A stretch of 64,000 bases of DNA from Pseudomonadota bacterium (GTDB taxonomy: Bacteria; Pseudomonadota; Gammaproteobacteria; Burkholderiales; Burkholderiaceae_B): the NCBI GenBank assembly GCA_023425645.1, contig JAFACG010000025.1, positions 1 to 64,000 on the forward strand, read 5' to 3'. The notes beneath the pieces were generated by a model. The model was not told the DNA's origin. It ran no database searches and was given only the letters and a program-made list of their open reading frames with translations. Positions 28,177 through 37,461 of the stretch are shown in pieces. Every line of letters starts with the position of its first letter. Within the stretch, counting starts at the first letter, position 1. The translations under genes were made by a program, and so were the position numbers.

Positions 28177-29160
28177 ATGAAGCAGCTCAAGAACACGACA
28201 CTGGCCCTGCTGCTGGCAGGCGTGGGCGCCCTGGCCCCCATGATGGCGCAGGCCGCCTGGCCCACGACCGAACAGGTGCGCATCGTGGTGCCCTATCCTC
28301 CCGGGACCGAGCCCGACATCCTGGCCCGCGACCTGGGCGTGCACCTGAACAAGGCCACCGGCAAGGTCTTCGTGATCGAGAACCGGCCCGGCGCCAACGC
28401 CATCATCGGCACCGACAACATCGCCAAGGCCAAGGGCGACGGCTCCGCTCTGCTGATGGTGGACAGCCTGGCCGTGTCGACCAACCCGCTGCTGTACAAG
28501 AACCTGCCCTACAAGTGGGAAAAGGACCTCAAGCCCGTCACCACCGTGGCCGGCGTGAATCTGTACCTGCTGGTGAGGAACGACTTCCCCGCCAAGGACT
28601 ACAAGGAGTTCGTGGCGGCCGCCAAGAAGGCCAATGGCGACGTCAACGTGGGCACCGGCGGGCGCGGCCACGTCACCCACCTGGGCATGGGCCTGCTGGC
28701 GCGCGAGGAAGGCCTGAACTTCACCTACGTGCCCTACAAGGGCATGGCCCCGGCCACCAACGCCATTCTGGGCGGCGAGACCGACGCCATGCTGGTGGGC
28801 GGCATCCTGGCCTCCCAGCACGTGAACGGCGGCAAGATCCGCGTGCTGGCCGTGGGCGCGGACAAGCGCACCGAACTGCTGCCTGACGTGCCCACCGTGC
28901 AGGAAGTCGGCGGCCATGCCAACAGCATTCCCACCACCACGTTCGCCCTGTTCGCGCCCGGCGCCACGCCCGACGAGACCGTCAAGGAGATCCAGGAGAA
29001 AGTGGACGCCGCCCTGCGCACCCCCGAGATGCAGGCGGCCTTCAAGAGCCGCGGCCTGGCCCAGTTCTACACCACGCCGGCCCAGACCCTGGAGCGGGTG
29101 CAGAACGACTCCAAGGTCTATTCCGAGCTGATCCCCACCCTGGGCATACAGCCCGAGTAA
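28177..29160 (+). CDS. Bug/TctC-family periplasmic receptor
   Basis: 327 residues. Signal peptide ending at MMAQAAWP. Bug landmarks are VRIVVPYPPGTEPDILAR, VIENRPGANAIIGTDNIAKAKGDG and YVPYKGMAPATNAILGGETDAM. The glycine-rich ligand loop differs from the other two receptors (PYPPGTEPD rather than PFAAGGPTD), suggesting a different ligand. AAGGAG at 28163-28168 sets the start. Cotranscribed with the sulfatase and ended by its own terminator. Confidence 0.92.
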   Translation: MKQLKNTTLALLLAGVGALAPMMAQAAWPTTEQVRIVVPYPPGTEPDILARDLGVHLNKATGKVFVIENRPGANAIIGTDNIAKAKGDGSALLMVDSLAVSTNPLLYKNLPYKWEKDLKPVTTVAGVNLYLLVRNDFPAKDYKEFVAAAKKANGDVNVGTGGRGHVTHLGMGLLAREEGLNFTYVPYKGMAPATNAILGGETDAMLVGGILASQHVNGGKIRVLAVGADKRTELLPDVPTVQEVGGHANSIPTTTFALFAPGATPDETVKEIQEKVDAALRTPEMQAAFKSRGLAQFYTTPAQTLERVQNDSKVYSELIPTLGIQPE

Positions 29161-29184
29161 GGCGACAAGGCCTGGCCGTCACGC

Positions 29185-29212
29185 AACCGCGCCCCCCGGG
29201 GCGCGGTTTTTC
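29185..29212 (+). terminator. Rho-independent terminator after the sulfatase-Bug pair
   Basis: AACCGCGCCCC (29185-29195) pairs with GGGGCGCGGTT (29198-29208), and the T-run extends to 29212. It lies 24 bases past the Bug stop. Confidence 0.9.
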
Positions 29213-29289
29213 GTAGTGGAAGCGTGAAGGAAGCAGCGCGGGTGCGCGCGCAGGGTTTCAACGAATGGCGCGCCGGGGCGCGCTGCGTT

Positions 29290-29748
29290 TCACTGCTCGT
29301 TGTAGTCGTGCTGCTCGGCGATCAGCCGGCGCAGGGTGGATTTCAGGGCGTCCACGTCCAGGGGCTGCAGGCGCTTGACCACTTCGTCCTCGTGAAGGCG
29401 GGCCTTGGCGATCAGGCCCGAGATCAGGGTCTGGCCCTCGTCGGTGATGCGCACCAGCGTGATGCGGCGGTCCACGTCGTGCGCCACGCGGCGCAGCAGG
29501 CCCTGTTTTTCCAGCCGGTCCAGCAGGCGGGTGACGGTGGGCTGCTTGGTGGTGGCGATGCGCGCCAGGTGGCCGATGCTGACCTCGCCGGCGCCCGACA
29601 GCGTGGAGAGCACGCGCCATTCGGAGATGGACAGGCCGTTGCTCAGGACGACCTGGTGGAATTCGGCGGAAATGAGCTGGCTTGCCTGCGCCAGCAGGGC
29701 GGGCAGGTAGTTCTCGACGAAGACCGTATCGTGTTCGGTGGGACTCAT
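29290..29748 (-). CDS. MarR-family transcriptional regulator
   Basis: 152 residues, normal MarR length. The winged helix is LSISEWRVLSTLSGAGEVSIGHLARIATTKQPTVTRLLDRLEKQGLL, with the wing in VDRRITLVRITDEG. It is divergent from the large catabolic operon starting at 29949, with 200 bases between. The inverted repeat at 29875-29896 is a good operator candidate. It probably represses that operon and is released by an aromatic acid; the ligand is not readable from sequence. Confidence 0.92.
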   Translation of the reverse strand: MSPTEHDTVFVENYLPALLAQASQLISAEFHQVVLSNGLSISEWRVLSTLSGAGEVSIGHLARIATTKQPTVTRLLDRLEKQGLLRRVAHDVDRRITLVRITDEGQTLISGLIAKARLHEDEVVKRLQPLDVDALKSTLRRLIAEQHDYNEQ

Positions 29749-29874
29749 GATGCGTTGTTATCGTTGCAGGCTATGAAGCGCCGCCCGGGGCGGCAGCGCT
29801 CACTATACCGAACCCGGACCCGCGCGTGTCGCAAATGCATGGAAACACCTTACTAGGGAAAACCATGAGGATGG

Positions 29875-29896
29875 ATATGTTGAGATATAAACATAT
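29875..29896. promoter_or_regulatory. Candidate MarR operator ATATGTT-N8-AACATAT
   Basis: Perfect 7-bp arms (29875-29881 and 29890-29896) with an AT-rich 8-base spacer, about 53 bp before the oxidoreductase start at 29949. MarR dimers bind pseudo-palindromes of this size. The right arm contains ATAAACATATT, close to the ATAAACTATT motif found before two later operons of the cluster. Confidence 0.6.
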
Positions 29897-29948
29897 TCCG
29901 ATGAAAATAAATGCCATGTTCAAAATAAGCGGTTACTGAGGAAATAAA

Positions 29949-32147
29949 ATGGCTGAGCGATCTTTTGTCGAAGAAGTCAAGAAACTGCGCTTGGGTGATG
30001 GGGACGTATTCAGCGGCGAGGGCATCCTGGCCGTCACCAAGGCGCTGCTGGAATCCGGCGTGTCCTACGTGGCCGGCTACCAGGGCGCGCCCATCTCCCA
30101 CCTGATGGACGTGCTGGCCGACGCCCAGGACATCCTGAAGGAAAACGGCATCCGTTTTGAAAACAGCGCCAGCGAGGCCACCGCGGCCGCGACCCTGGCC
30201 GCGTCCGTGAACTATCCGCTGCGCGGCGCCATCACCTTCAAGGCCACCGTGGGCACCAACGTGGCCTCCGACGCGCTGGCCAACCTGGCCTCGGGCGGGG
30301 TCAAGGGCGGCGCGCTGATCATCGTGGGCGAGGACTACGGCGAAGGCTCCTCCATCATGCAGGAGCGCAGCCACGCTTTTGCCATGAAGTCGCAGATGTG
30401 GCTGCTGGATCCGCGCCCCAACCTGCCCTGTATCGTGCAGGCCGTCAAAGACGGCTTCGACCTGTCTGAAGCGTCCAACACGCCCGTGATGCTGCAGCTG
30501 CGCATCCGCGCCTGCCACGTGCACGGCCAGTTCGTGGCCTCGGACAACCGCCGCGCCAAGTTCACCATCAAGGAAGCCATGGAGCAGCCCACGCGCGATA
30601 TCAATCGCATCGTGCTGCCGCCGGCCAGCTTCCTGCATGAAAAAGAAAAGATCGAGCAGCGCTGGCCCAACGCCGTCAAGTTCATCGAAGAGCGTCAGCT
30701 GAACGAATTCTTTGCCGACGGGACCGACGACGTGGGCCTGATCGTGCAGGGCGGCGGCTACAACACCGCCATCCGCGCCCTGGAGCACCTGGGCCTGGCC
30801 GATGTGTTCGGCGAATCCAAGGTTCCCATGTACGTCATGAACGTGGCCTATCCGCTGATCGAGTCCGAGATCGTGCGTTTCTGCCAGGGTAAGCGCGCCG
30901 TGCTGGTGCTGGAGGAAGGCCAGCCCAACTTCGTCGAGCAGAACATCTCCGACATCGTGCGCCGCCACGAATGCAAGGTGGTCCTGCACGGCAAGGACCT
31001 GCTGCCCCTGGCCGGCGAATACAACACGGCCACCATGCTCAAGGGCATGCGCGCCTTCATGGAAAAATACGGCCGCATCGAGCCGCTGCCCGCGCCCAAG
31101 CCGCGCGTCATTCCCATGAAGGTGGAGACCGCCGAGCGTCCCAAGGCGCAGACCGAAGTGCTGGCCGCCGAGGTCAAGCCCATGAGCAGCCTGGACGAGA
31201 ACGTGCATGCGCGCCCGCCCGGATTCTGCACCGGCTGCCCCGAGCGCCCCATCTTCACCGCCCTGAAACTAGTCGAGCGCGAGCTGGGCGAGCACCACGT
31301 GTCCGCCGACATCGGCTGCCACCTGTTTTCCATCCTGCCGCCCTTCAACCTGGGCAACACCACCATGGGCTACGGCCTGGGCGGCGCCGGTTCGGCCGCG
31401 CTGAACGCCGAATCCGACAAGCGCGCCATCTCGGTGATGGGCGACGGCGGCTTCTGGCACAACGGCCTGACCAGCGGCATCGCCAATGCCGTGTTCAACC
31501 GCAGCGACAACCTGACCATCGTCATCGACAACAGCTACACGGCGGCCACGGGCGGCCAGGACATTCTGTCCTCCAAGGCCAAGAACCAGACGCGCAGCAC
31601 CGGCCACCTGATCGAGAAGGCCGCGCGCGGCGTGGGCGTGGAATGGCTGCGCACCATCCGCCGCACCTACGACCTGAAGACCATGACGGCCACCCTGCGC
31701 GAAGCGCTGACGACCAAGGAAAAGGGTCCCAAGGTGCTGGTGGCGCAAAGCGAGTGCATGCTGAACCGCCAGCGCCGCGAGAAAGGCCAGGTCCGCAAGG
31801 CCGTGGCCGCGGGCGAACGCGTGGTGCGCGAGCGCTTCGGCGTGGATCCGGACACCTGCACGGGCGATCACTCCTGCATCCGCCTGTCGGGCTGCCCCTC
31901 GCTGTCCATCCGGCCCAATCCGGACACCCTGCGCACCGATCCGGTGGCCAATGTGATGAACAGCTGCGTGGGCTGCGGCCTGTGCGGCGAGGTTTCGCAC
32001 GCCGCCATCCTGTGCCCGTCCTTCTACCGCGCCCAGGTGGTCAGCAACCCCACCAGCTGGGACAAGTTCCGTGAAAAGACCCGCCGCGGCTTCATCGGCT
32101 GGCTGCAGCGTCGCGACGCTGCCCGCCGCGAGCGACTGGCATTCTGA
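29949..32147 (+). CDS. Indolepyruvate:ferredoxin oxidoreductase alpha-like subunit
   Basis: 732 residues, similar in layout to IorA, which oxidatively decarboxylates aryl 2-oxoacids to acyl-CoA using thiamine diphosphate. The N-terminal domain has ALLESGVSYVAGYQGAPISH. The cofactor-binding part has FCTGCPERPIF, then VMGDGGFWHNGLTSGIANAV and VIDNSYTAATGG, the GDG...N motif for Mg-TPP. The C-terminal region carries cysteines (CTGDHSCIRLSGCP and CVGCGLCGEVSHAAILCP) for iron-sulfur clusters. It starts with GAGGAA at 29938-29943. Its partner beta gene follows 21 bases later. In this cluster the 2-oxoacid may be isatinate (2-aminophenylglyoxylate), giving anthraniloyl-CoA; this is inference. Confidence 0.85.
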   Translation: MAERSFVEEVKKLRLGDGDVFSGEGILAVTKALLESGVSYVAGYQGAPISHLMDVLADAQDILKENGIRFENSASEATAAATLAASVNYPLRGAITFKATVGTNVASDALANLASGGVKGGALIIVGEDYGEGSSIMQERSHAFAMKSQMWLLDPRPNLPCIVQAVKDGFDLSEASNTPVMLQLRIRACHVHGQFVASDNRRAKFTIKEAMEQPTRDINRIVLPPASFLHEKEKIEQRWPNAVKFIEERQLNEFFADGTDDVGLIVQGGGYNTAIRALEHLGLADVFGESKVPMYVMNVAYPLIESEIVRFCQGKRAVLVLEEGQPNFVEQNISDIVRRHECKVVLHGKDLLPLAGEYNTATMLKGMRAFMEKYGRIEPLPAPKPRVIPMKVETAERPKAQTEVLAAEVKPMSSLDENVHARPPGFCTGCPERPIFTALKLVERELGEHHVSADIGCHLFSILPPFNLGNTTMGYGLGGAGSAALNAESDKRAISVMGDGGFWHNGLTSGIANAVFNRSDNLTIVIDNSYTAATGGQDILSSKAKNQTRSTGHLIEKAARGVGVEWLRTIRRTYDLKTMTATLREALTTKEKGPKVLVAQSECMLNRQRREKGQVRKAVAAGERVVRERFGVDPDTCTGDHSCIRLSGCPSLSIRPNPDTLRTDPVANVMNSCVGCGLCGEVSHAAILCPSFYRAQVVSNPTSWDKFREKTRRGFIGWLQRRDAARRERLAF

Positions 32148-32168
32148 TCACCCGAAGTGAGTTCTATC

Positions 32169-33674
32169 ATGCAGATGAAACCAATCAAGATTGCCATTCT
32201 CGCCATGGGCGGCGAAGGCGGCGGCGTGCTGGCCGACTGGATCGTGAACCTGGGCGAGCACAACGGCTATTTCGCGCAGACCACCTCGGTACCCGGCGTG
32301 GCCCAGCGCACCGGCGCCACGATCTATTACGTGGAGCTGTTCCCCCGCGAGGCCGCGCCCGCCGGCAAGACGCCGGTGCTGGCCCTGATGCCCATGCCCG
32401 GCGACGTGGACGTGGTGCTGGCCTCCGAGCTGATGGAAGCCGGCCGCGCCGTGCAGCGCGGCCTGGTGACCAATGACCGCACCACCCTGATCGCCTCCAC
32501 GCACCGCGTCTACTCCATTGCCGAGAAATCGGCCATGGGCGACGGCCGTGTGGACAACGACGCCCTGATTGCCCATGCCACGCAGGCGGCCAAGCGCTTC
32601 GTGCACTTCAACATGGAAAAGGCTGCCGAGGATTCCGGCAGCGTGATCAGCGCCGTGATGTTCGGTGCCCTGGCCTCCACCGGCGTGCTGCCGTTCAGCC
32701 GTTCGCAGTTCGAGCAGACCATCGAGCGCGGCGGCGTGGGCGTCAAGCCCAGCCTGAAGGCCTTCTCGGCCGCCTATGCCCGCGTGGCCGAAGGCGACGC
32801 CGGCAAGGATGATCAGGCCGCGCCCGCCGTGCCGGTGTCGCAGTTGAAGCCGCGCGATCCCGCCGTGGCCAGGCTGGTCGAGCGCGTGCGCGCCGAGATC
32901 CCCGAAGGCGCCCAGCAGATCGTGGTGGAAGGCGTGCGCCGCGTGCTGGACTACCAGGATGTGGCCTACGCCAATCTGTACCTGGACCGGCTCAAGCAGA
33001 TCCGCCAGTACGCCCGTCCCGACGACGTGGCCCTGATCCGCGAGACCGGCCGCTACCTGGCTTTGTGGATGTCCTACGAGGACGCCATCCGCGTGGCCGA
33101 ACTCAAGACCCGCGCCACGCGCTTTGACCGCGTGCGCAAGGAAGTGCGCGCCACCGACGGCCAGATCGTGGCCATCAACGAATACATGCATCCGCGCGTC
33201 GAGGAGATCAGCGAGATCCTGCCTTTCGCAGGCCTGGGCCGCTGGCTGATGCGCCCGACCTGGGGCAACAAGCTGCTCAAGACGCAGACCAAGTCCGGCC
33301 GCGTCATCCAGACCAGCTCGGTGCGCGGTTTCATTCCTCTGTACCTGCTCTCGGGCTTCAAGCGCTGGCGTCGCCGCACCCTGCGCTACCAGGCCGAGCA
33401 GCAGCGCATCGAGGCCTGGCTCAAGCGCATCCAGGATGCGGCCGACGCGCACCCCGCGCTGGCCCTGGAGATCGCGCAGTGCCAGCGCCTGGTCAAGGGC
33501 TACGGCGATACGCACGCCCGCGGCCTGCGCAACTACCAGACCGTGATGGATGCGCTGGCGCGCAACGAGACCACCATGTCGCCGGCCCTGCTGGGCGCGC
33601 TGCGCGAGGCCGCGCTGGCCGATGAGCATGGCAAGAAGCTGGAGGCGGCGCTGCGCCAGAACGCGCTGGTCTGA
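32169..33674 (+). CDS. Indolepyruvate oxidoreductase beta-like subunit, long form
   Basis: 501 residues. The first 200 or so match the 2-oxoacid:acceptor oxidoreductase gamma/IorB domain: IKIAILAMGGEGGGVLADWIV, TTSVPGVAQRTGATIYYVE and DVDVVLASELMEAGRA. Archaeal IorB ends there; this protein has about 300 further residues of the DUF6537 kind, rich in basic and helical segments (IFLSGFK-like LYLLSGFKRWRRR). The long form goes with aerobic bacterial systems. ATG 32169 was chosen over a GTG at 32157. It must assemble with the alpha subunit to be active. Confidence 0.83.
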   Translation: MQMKPIKIAILAMGGEGGGVLADWIVNLGEHNGYFAQTTSVPGVAQRTGATIYYVELFPREAAPAGKTPVLALMPMPGDVDVVLASELMEAGRAVQRGLVTNDRTTLIASTHRVYSIAEKSAMGDGRVDNDALIAHATQAAKRFVHFNMEKAAEDSGSVISAVMFGALASTGVLPFSRSQFEQTIERGGVGVKPSLKAFSAAYARVAEGDAGKDDQAAPAVPVSQLKPRDPAVARLVERVRAEIPEGAQQIVVEGVRRVLDYQDVAYANLYLDRLKQIRQYARPDDVALIRETGRYLALWMSYEDAIRVAELKTRATRFDRVRKEVRATDGQIVAINEYMHPRVEEISEILPFAGLGRWLMRPTWGNKLLKTQTKSGRVIQTSSVRGFIPLYLLSGFKRWRRRTLRYQAEQQRIEAWLKRIQDAADAHPALALEIAQCQRLVKGYGDTHARGLRNYQTVMDALARNETTMSPALLGALREAALADEHGKKLEAALRQNALV

Positions 33675-33904
33675 GCCGTGCCGGGTCCGCCCGCCGGCGG
33701 CCTCGGTGAAAACCCTGGAACCAGTGATTTTTCCCTCTTAAATACTTTATTTCTAAAATATTCATAGTAGAATCTAAATTAAGGTGTACAGTGCGGCGCG
33801 CGGGCCTTTGCGGGCGCGGCGCCGCTCCATCCGGCAGGTAGTCGAGCAAGAAGATGCAAGCTGCCGGTCAACCTGAAATAGCCGAAGTTTGGGGGAAATA
33901 ACAC

Positions 33905-34420
33905 ATGAACCAGAGTGAAGCAGCACTCCAATTCAAGCCGGAGCCGGCCGAGGCGGGCTACGAAGGCCGGCTGGGCCCCAAGGACCCCGCCAGCCTGAAA
34001 TTGTGGTTGCGCATGCTCACATGTACCAAGCAGATCGAGGACGAGATCCGTCGTCGCCTGCGCCAGAATTTTGATATTTCGCTGGCCCGTTTCGACTACA
34101 TGGCCCAGCTCTACCGCTACCCGCAAGGGTTGAAGATGGGCGAGCTGTCCCGCTACCTGATGGTGACCGGCGGCAATATCACCGGACTGACCGACGAGCT
34201 GGCCCGCGAAGGCATGGTCTCGCGCGAGAGCAGTCCGACCGACAGACGCGCCTGGGTGCTGCGCCTCACGCCCAAGGGCAAAAGCAGTTTCGAGGCCATG
34301 GCCAAGGCGCACAGCGACTGGATCGCGGAGATGTTCGAAGGCCTGGGCACGGACCAGGTCGTGCAGATCCACCAGCATCTGGGCCTGCTGCGCGTCCACC
34401 TGCAAAGCGCGGCCGGCTAG
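33905..34420 (+). CDS. MarR-family transcriptional regulator
   Basis: 171 residues with an N-terminal extension of about 25. Helices LKLWLRMLTCTKQIEDEIRRRL precede the winged helix MGELSRYLMVTGGNITGLTDELAREGMVSRE and wing SPTDRRAWVLRLTPKG. It is inside the catabolic run, after a 230-base AT-rich spacer that probably has its own promoter. It differs clearly from the first MarR. Auxin-catabolic operons of the Variovorax type are known to be controlled by a MarR protein, so this is one of two candidates for the acid sensor. GGGGGAAA lies just before the start. Confidence 0.9.
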   Translation: MNQSEAALQFKPEPAEAGYEGRLGPKDPASLKLWLRMLTCTKQIEDEIRRRLRQNFDISLARFDYMAQLYRYPQGLKMGELSRYLMVTGGNITGLTDELAREGMVSRESSPTDRRAWVLRLTPKGKSSFEAMAKAHSDWIAEMFEGLGTDQVVQIHQHLGLLRVHLQSAAG

Positions 34421-34517
34421 CCACAGGATGCGTCCCGCCCGGCGCCAGGGCCTGGCAGGACGCTGGGAGCGCCCCGCAAGGCGCAAATAAAACACTTGCT
34501 AAAAAGGTGTCTACAAC

Positions 34518-34961
34518 ATGGGTTTCAAGCTGTACGAACAAGAACATCGCATCCGTTTTTCGGAATGCGATCCGGCGGGCATCGTTTTCTACCCGCAGTA
34601 TTTTGTGCTGTTCAACGACCTGCTGGAAGCATGGATCGATTCCATGGTCCCCGAGGGTTTTCACAACATGATCGCCAGCAAGCGCGTGGGCATGCCCTCG
34701 GTGCATCTGGAGGCCGATTTCAAAGCCATCAGCCATATGGGCGATGATGTGGTGATGAGCCTGGGTATCGAGCGCATCGGCAACAGCTCGCTGACGCTGC
34801 GCCTGCGTTGCACCGGCAAGGACGGCGTGCTGCGCATGCAGGTGCGCCAGACCGTGGTGACGACCTCGCTGGAAACCCACCTGGGCATCCCGATTCCCGA
34901 CTTCCTGCGCGCGCCCATGCAGGAATACGTGATTCCGGCGCAGGAGCAGGCCAGCGTCTGA
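34518..34961 (+). CDS. Hotdog-fold acyl-CoA thioesterase (4-hydroxybenzoyl-CoA thioesterase type)
   Basis: 147 residues, the normal size. The segment IRFSECDPAGIVFYPQYFVLFNDLLE carries the catalytic aspartate of the 4HBT family (D-x-x-G-I-V-(F/W)-Y-P). It would hydrolyse an aromatic acyl-CoA. Next to the aminobenzoyl-/salicylyl-CoA hydroxylase its likely job is release of the 5-hydroxylated acid for ring cleavage. Confidence 0.88.
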   Translation: MGFKLYEQEHRIRFSECDPAGIVFYPQYFVLFNDLLEAWIDSMVPEGFHNMIASKRVGMPSVHLEADFKAISHMGDDVVMSLGIERIGNSSLTLRLRCTGKDGVLRMQVRQTVVTTSLETHLGIPIPDFLRAPMQEYVIPAQEQASV

Positions 34962-35040
34962 CGTTCTTTTTGATGAAGCGGCAAGTATTGTGCGGGTCCG
35001 ACTATCCTGTTTTTTTTTACCTGAATAGTTGACTTGTATA

Positions 35041-35058
35041 ATATTTATTAATAAATAT
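35041..35058. promoter_or_regulatory. Perfect 18-bp AT palindrome upstream of the CoA-hydroxylase operon
   Basis: ATATTTATTAATAAATAT is exactly self-complementary and ends 46 bp before the start at 35105. A copy of the motif AACTATTCA (reverse strand, 35022-35030) lies just upstream. The spacing suits an operator overlapping the promoter for this operon, possibly for one of the MarR proteins. Confidence 0.55.
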
Positions 35059-35104
35059 ACTATGCTCAGGCACATGAGCGGTATTTGGACCATACGGACA
35101 TATC

Positions 35105-37441
35105 ATGAATATCGTATGTATTGGCGGAGGCCCGGCCGGGTTGTATTTTGGTCTGCTGATGAAGCTGCAGAACCCTCAGAACGAGGTCTACGTGGTGGAG
35201 CGCAACCGACCGTACGACACCTTCGGATGGGGCGTGGTGTTCTCGGACGCCACCATGGAGAATCTGCGCGAGGCCGACCCCGTGTCCGCGCAGACCATCG
35301 GTGATGCGTTCAACCACTGGGACGACATCGAGACCCATTACAAGGGCAGCGCCGTGCGCTCCAGCGGCCACGGCTTCATCGGCATCGGCCGCAAGAAACT
35401 GCTCAACATCCTGCAGGCGCGCTGCGAAGAAGTGGGCGTGCACCTGGTGTTCGAGACCAATGTGTCCGACGAGGCCGAACTGGCCCGCAAATACAATGCC
35501 GACCTGCTGATCGCCTCGGACGGCATCAACAGCGCCATCCGCACCCGCTACCAGGACGTCTACCAGCCCGACATCGACACGCGCAACTGCCGCTTCGTGT
35601 GGCTGGGCACGGAAAAAGTGTTCGACGCCTTCAATTTCATCTTCGTCGAGACCGAGCACGGCTGGTTTCAGGCGCACGCCTACCGCTTCCAGGACGGCCT
35701 GTCCACCTTCATCGTGGAAACGCCCGAGGAAACCTGGCAGAAGGCCGGCATCGGCGAGATGTCGCAGGAAGACGCCATCGCCTATTGCGAAAAGCTGTTC
35801 GCCCCCTACCTGGACGGCAACAAGCTGATCAGCAACGCCACCCACCTGCGCGGCTCGGCCATCTGGATCCGCTTCCCGCGCGTCATCTGCAACAAGTGGG
35901 TGCATTGGCAGGATTACGGCACGGGCAAGAAGATCCCCGTGGTGCTGATGGGCGACGCCGCCCACACGGCCCACTTCTCCATCGGCTCGGGCACCAAGCT
36001 GGCGCTGGAAGACGCGATCAGCCTGGCCCAGCACATGAACCGCGAGTCGCTGGAAGAGGCCCTGAAGGACTACGAGGCCGCCCGCAGCGTGGACGTGCTG
36101 CGCATCCAGAATGCCGCGCGCAACTCGACCGAATGGTTCGAGAACGTGGCCCGCTACGCCAACATGAAGCCCGAGCAGTTTACCTATTCCATGCTGACCC
36201 GCTCGCAGCGCATCTCGCACGAGAACCTGCGCCTGCGCGACGCGGCCTGGATCGAACAGTACGAGCGCTGGCTGGCTGCGGAATCGGGCCTGAAGCTGGC
36301 CGAGGGCGAAAAAGCCCCGCCGCCCATGTTCACCCCCTTCAAGCTGCGCGACATGCAGCTGAAGAACCGCATCGTGCTCTCGCCCACGCTGCTGTACAGC
36401 GCCGTGGACGGCATGCCCGGCGCCACGCACCAGGTTCACTACGGCAGCCGCGCCATGGGCGGCGCAGGCCTGATCATGGCGGAGATGACCGCCGTGACGT
36501 CCGAGGGTCGCGTGACTCCCGGCTGCACGGGCCTCTGGAATGACGAGCAGGCCGCCGCCTGGGCGCCCGTGGTGCGGTTCGCCCACGAGCAAGGCGCCAA
36601 GATCGGCGTGCAGCTGGGCCATGCCGGTCGCCGCGGCTCCACGCAGCTGGGCTGGGACAAGCCCAACCAGCCGCTGGCCCAGGGCAACTGGCCGCTGGTG
36701 TCGGCGTCCGCGCTGGCCTACCAGCCCGGCGTGTCCGCCGTGCCCGCCGAAATCACCCGCGCCCAGATGGACGAGATCCGCGACGCCTTCGTGGCGGCCG
36801 CCCGCCGCGCCGACCAGGCCGGCTTCGACTGCATCGAATTGCAGGCCGGCCACGGCTACCTGCTGTCCAGCTTCATCTCGCCGCTGACCAATCAGCGCAG
36901 CGACGAATTCGGCGGCAGCCTGGAAAACCGCATGGCCTACCCACTGGAAGTGTTCCAGGCCGTGCGCGCCGTCTGGCCGCAGGGCAAGCCCGTGCTGGTG
37001 CGCATTTCCGCCACCGACTGGGCCGAGGGCGGCATCACGGCCGATGACGGCGTGCAGATCGCCCGCCTGTTCAAGCAGGCCGGCGCCGACCTGATCGACG
37101 TGTCCTCCGGCGAGGTCGTGCCCGAGCAGAAGCCCGTCTACGGCCGCATGTACCAGACGCCGTTCGCGGACCGCATCCGCAACGAAGCGGGTATCGCCAC
37201 CATGGCTGTCGGCTCTATCATGGAAGCGGATCACGCCAACAGCATCATCGCGGCCGGCCGCGCCGACCTGTGCGCCCTGTCGCGCGGCTTCATGGCAGAG
37301 CCCAACTGGCCGCAGCGCGAAGCCGCCCTGGTGGGCTACGAAGGGGTGCAGTGGCCCGTGCAGTACGAACTGGGCAAGGACTGGCTGCACCGCCAGACCA
37401 AGCGCGCCTCGGCCGCTCAGGAAGGCCCCGCCATCCATTAA
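35105..37441 (+). CDS. Two-domain aryl-CoA 5-monooxygenase/oxidoreductase (aminobenzoyl-CoA or salicylyl-CoA type)
   Basis: 778 residues. The N-terminal half (1 to about 395) is a class A flavin monooxygenase: [16 protein letters not shown] for FAD, then [26 protein letters not shown]. The C-terminal half (about 405-765) is an old-yellow-enzyme domain: [25 protein letters not shown], and [23 protein letters not shown]. This exact fusion is known from 2-aminobenzoyl-CoA monooxygenase/reductase of Azoarcus evansii, and similar proteins are annotated as salicylyl-CoA 5-hydroxylase. Both act at the 5-position. Neighbouring thioesterase and gentisate-type dioxygenase fit either substrate; the nitrogen-handling genes nearby favour the amino form. 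Confidence 0.87.
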   Translation: MNIVCIGGGPAGLYFGLLMKLQNPQNEVYVVERNRPYDTFGWGVVFSDATMENLREADPVSAQTIGDAFNHWDDIETHYKGSAVRSSGHGFIGIGRKKLLNILQARCEEVGVHLVFETNVSDEAELARKYNADLLIASDGINSAIRTRYQDVYQPDIDTRNCRFVWLGTEKVFDAFNFIFVETEHGWFQAHAYRFQDGLSTFIVETPEETWQKAGIGEMSQEDAIAYCEKLFAPYLDGNKLISNATHLRGSAIWIRFPRVICNKWVHWQDYGTGKKIPVVLMGDAAHTAHFSIGSGTKLALEDAISLAQHMNRESLEEALKDYEAARSVDVLRIQNAARNSTEWFENVARYANMKPEQFTYSMLTRSQRISHENLRLRDAAWIEQYERWLAAESGLKLAEGEKAPPPMFTPFKLRDMQLKNRIVLSPTLLYSAVDGMPGATHQVHYGSRAMGGAGLIMAEMTAVTSEGRVTPGCTGLWNDEQAAAWAPVVRFAHEQGAKIGVQLGHAGRRGSTQLGWDKPNQPLAQGNWPLVSASALAYQPGVSAVPAEITRAQMDEIRDAFVAAARRADQAGFDCIELQAGHGYLLSSFISPLTNQRSDEFGGSLENRMAYPLEVFQAVRAVWPQGKPVLVRISATDWAEGGITADDGVQIARLFKQAGADLIDVSSGEVVPEQKPVYGRMYQTPFADRIRNEAGIATMAVGSIMEADHANSIIAAGRADLCALSRGFMAEPNWPQREAALVGYEGVQWPVQYELGKDWLHRQTKRASAAQEGPAIH

Positions 37442-37461
37442 GAACAGAAGGAGACAGCAAC

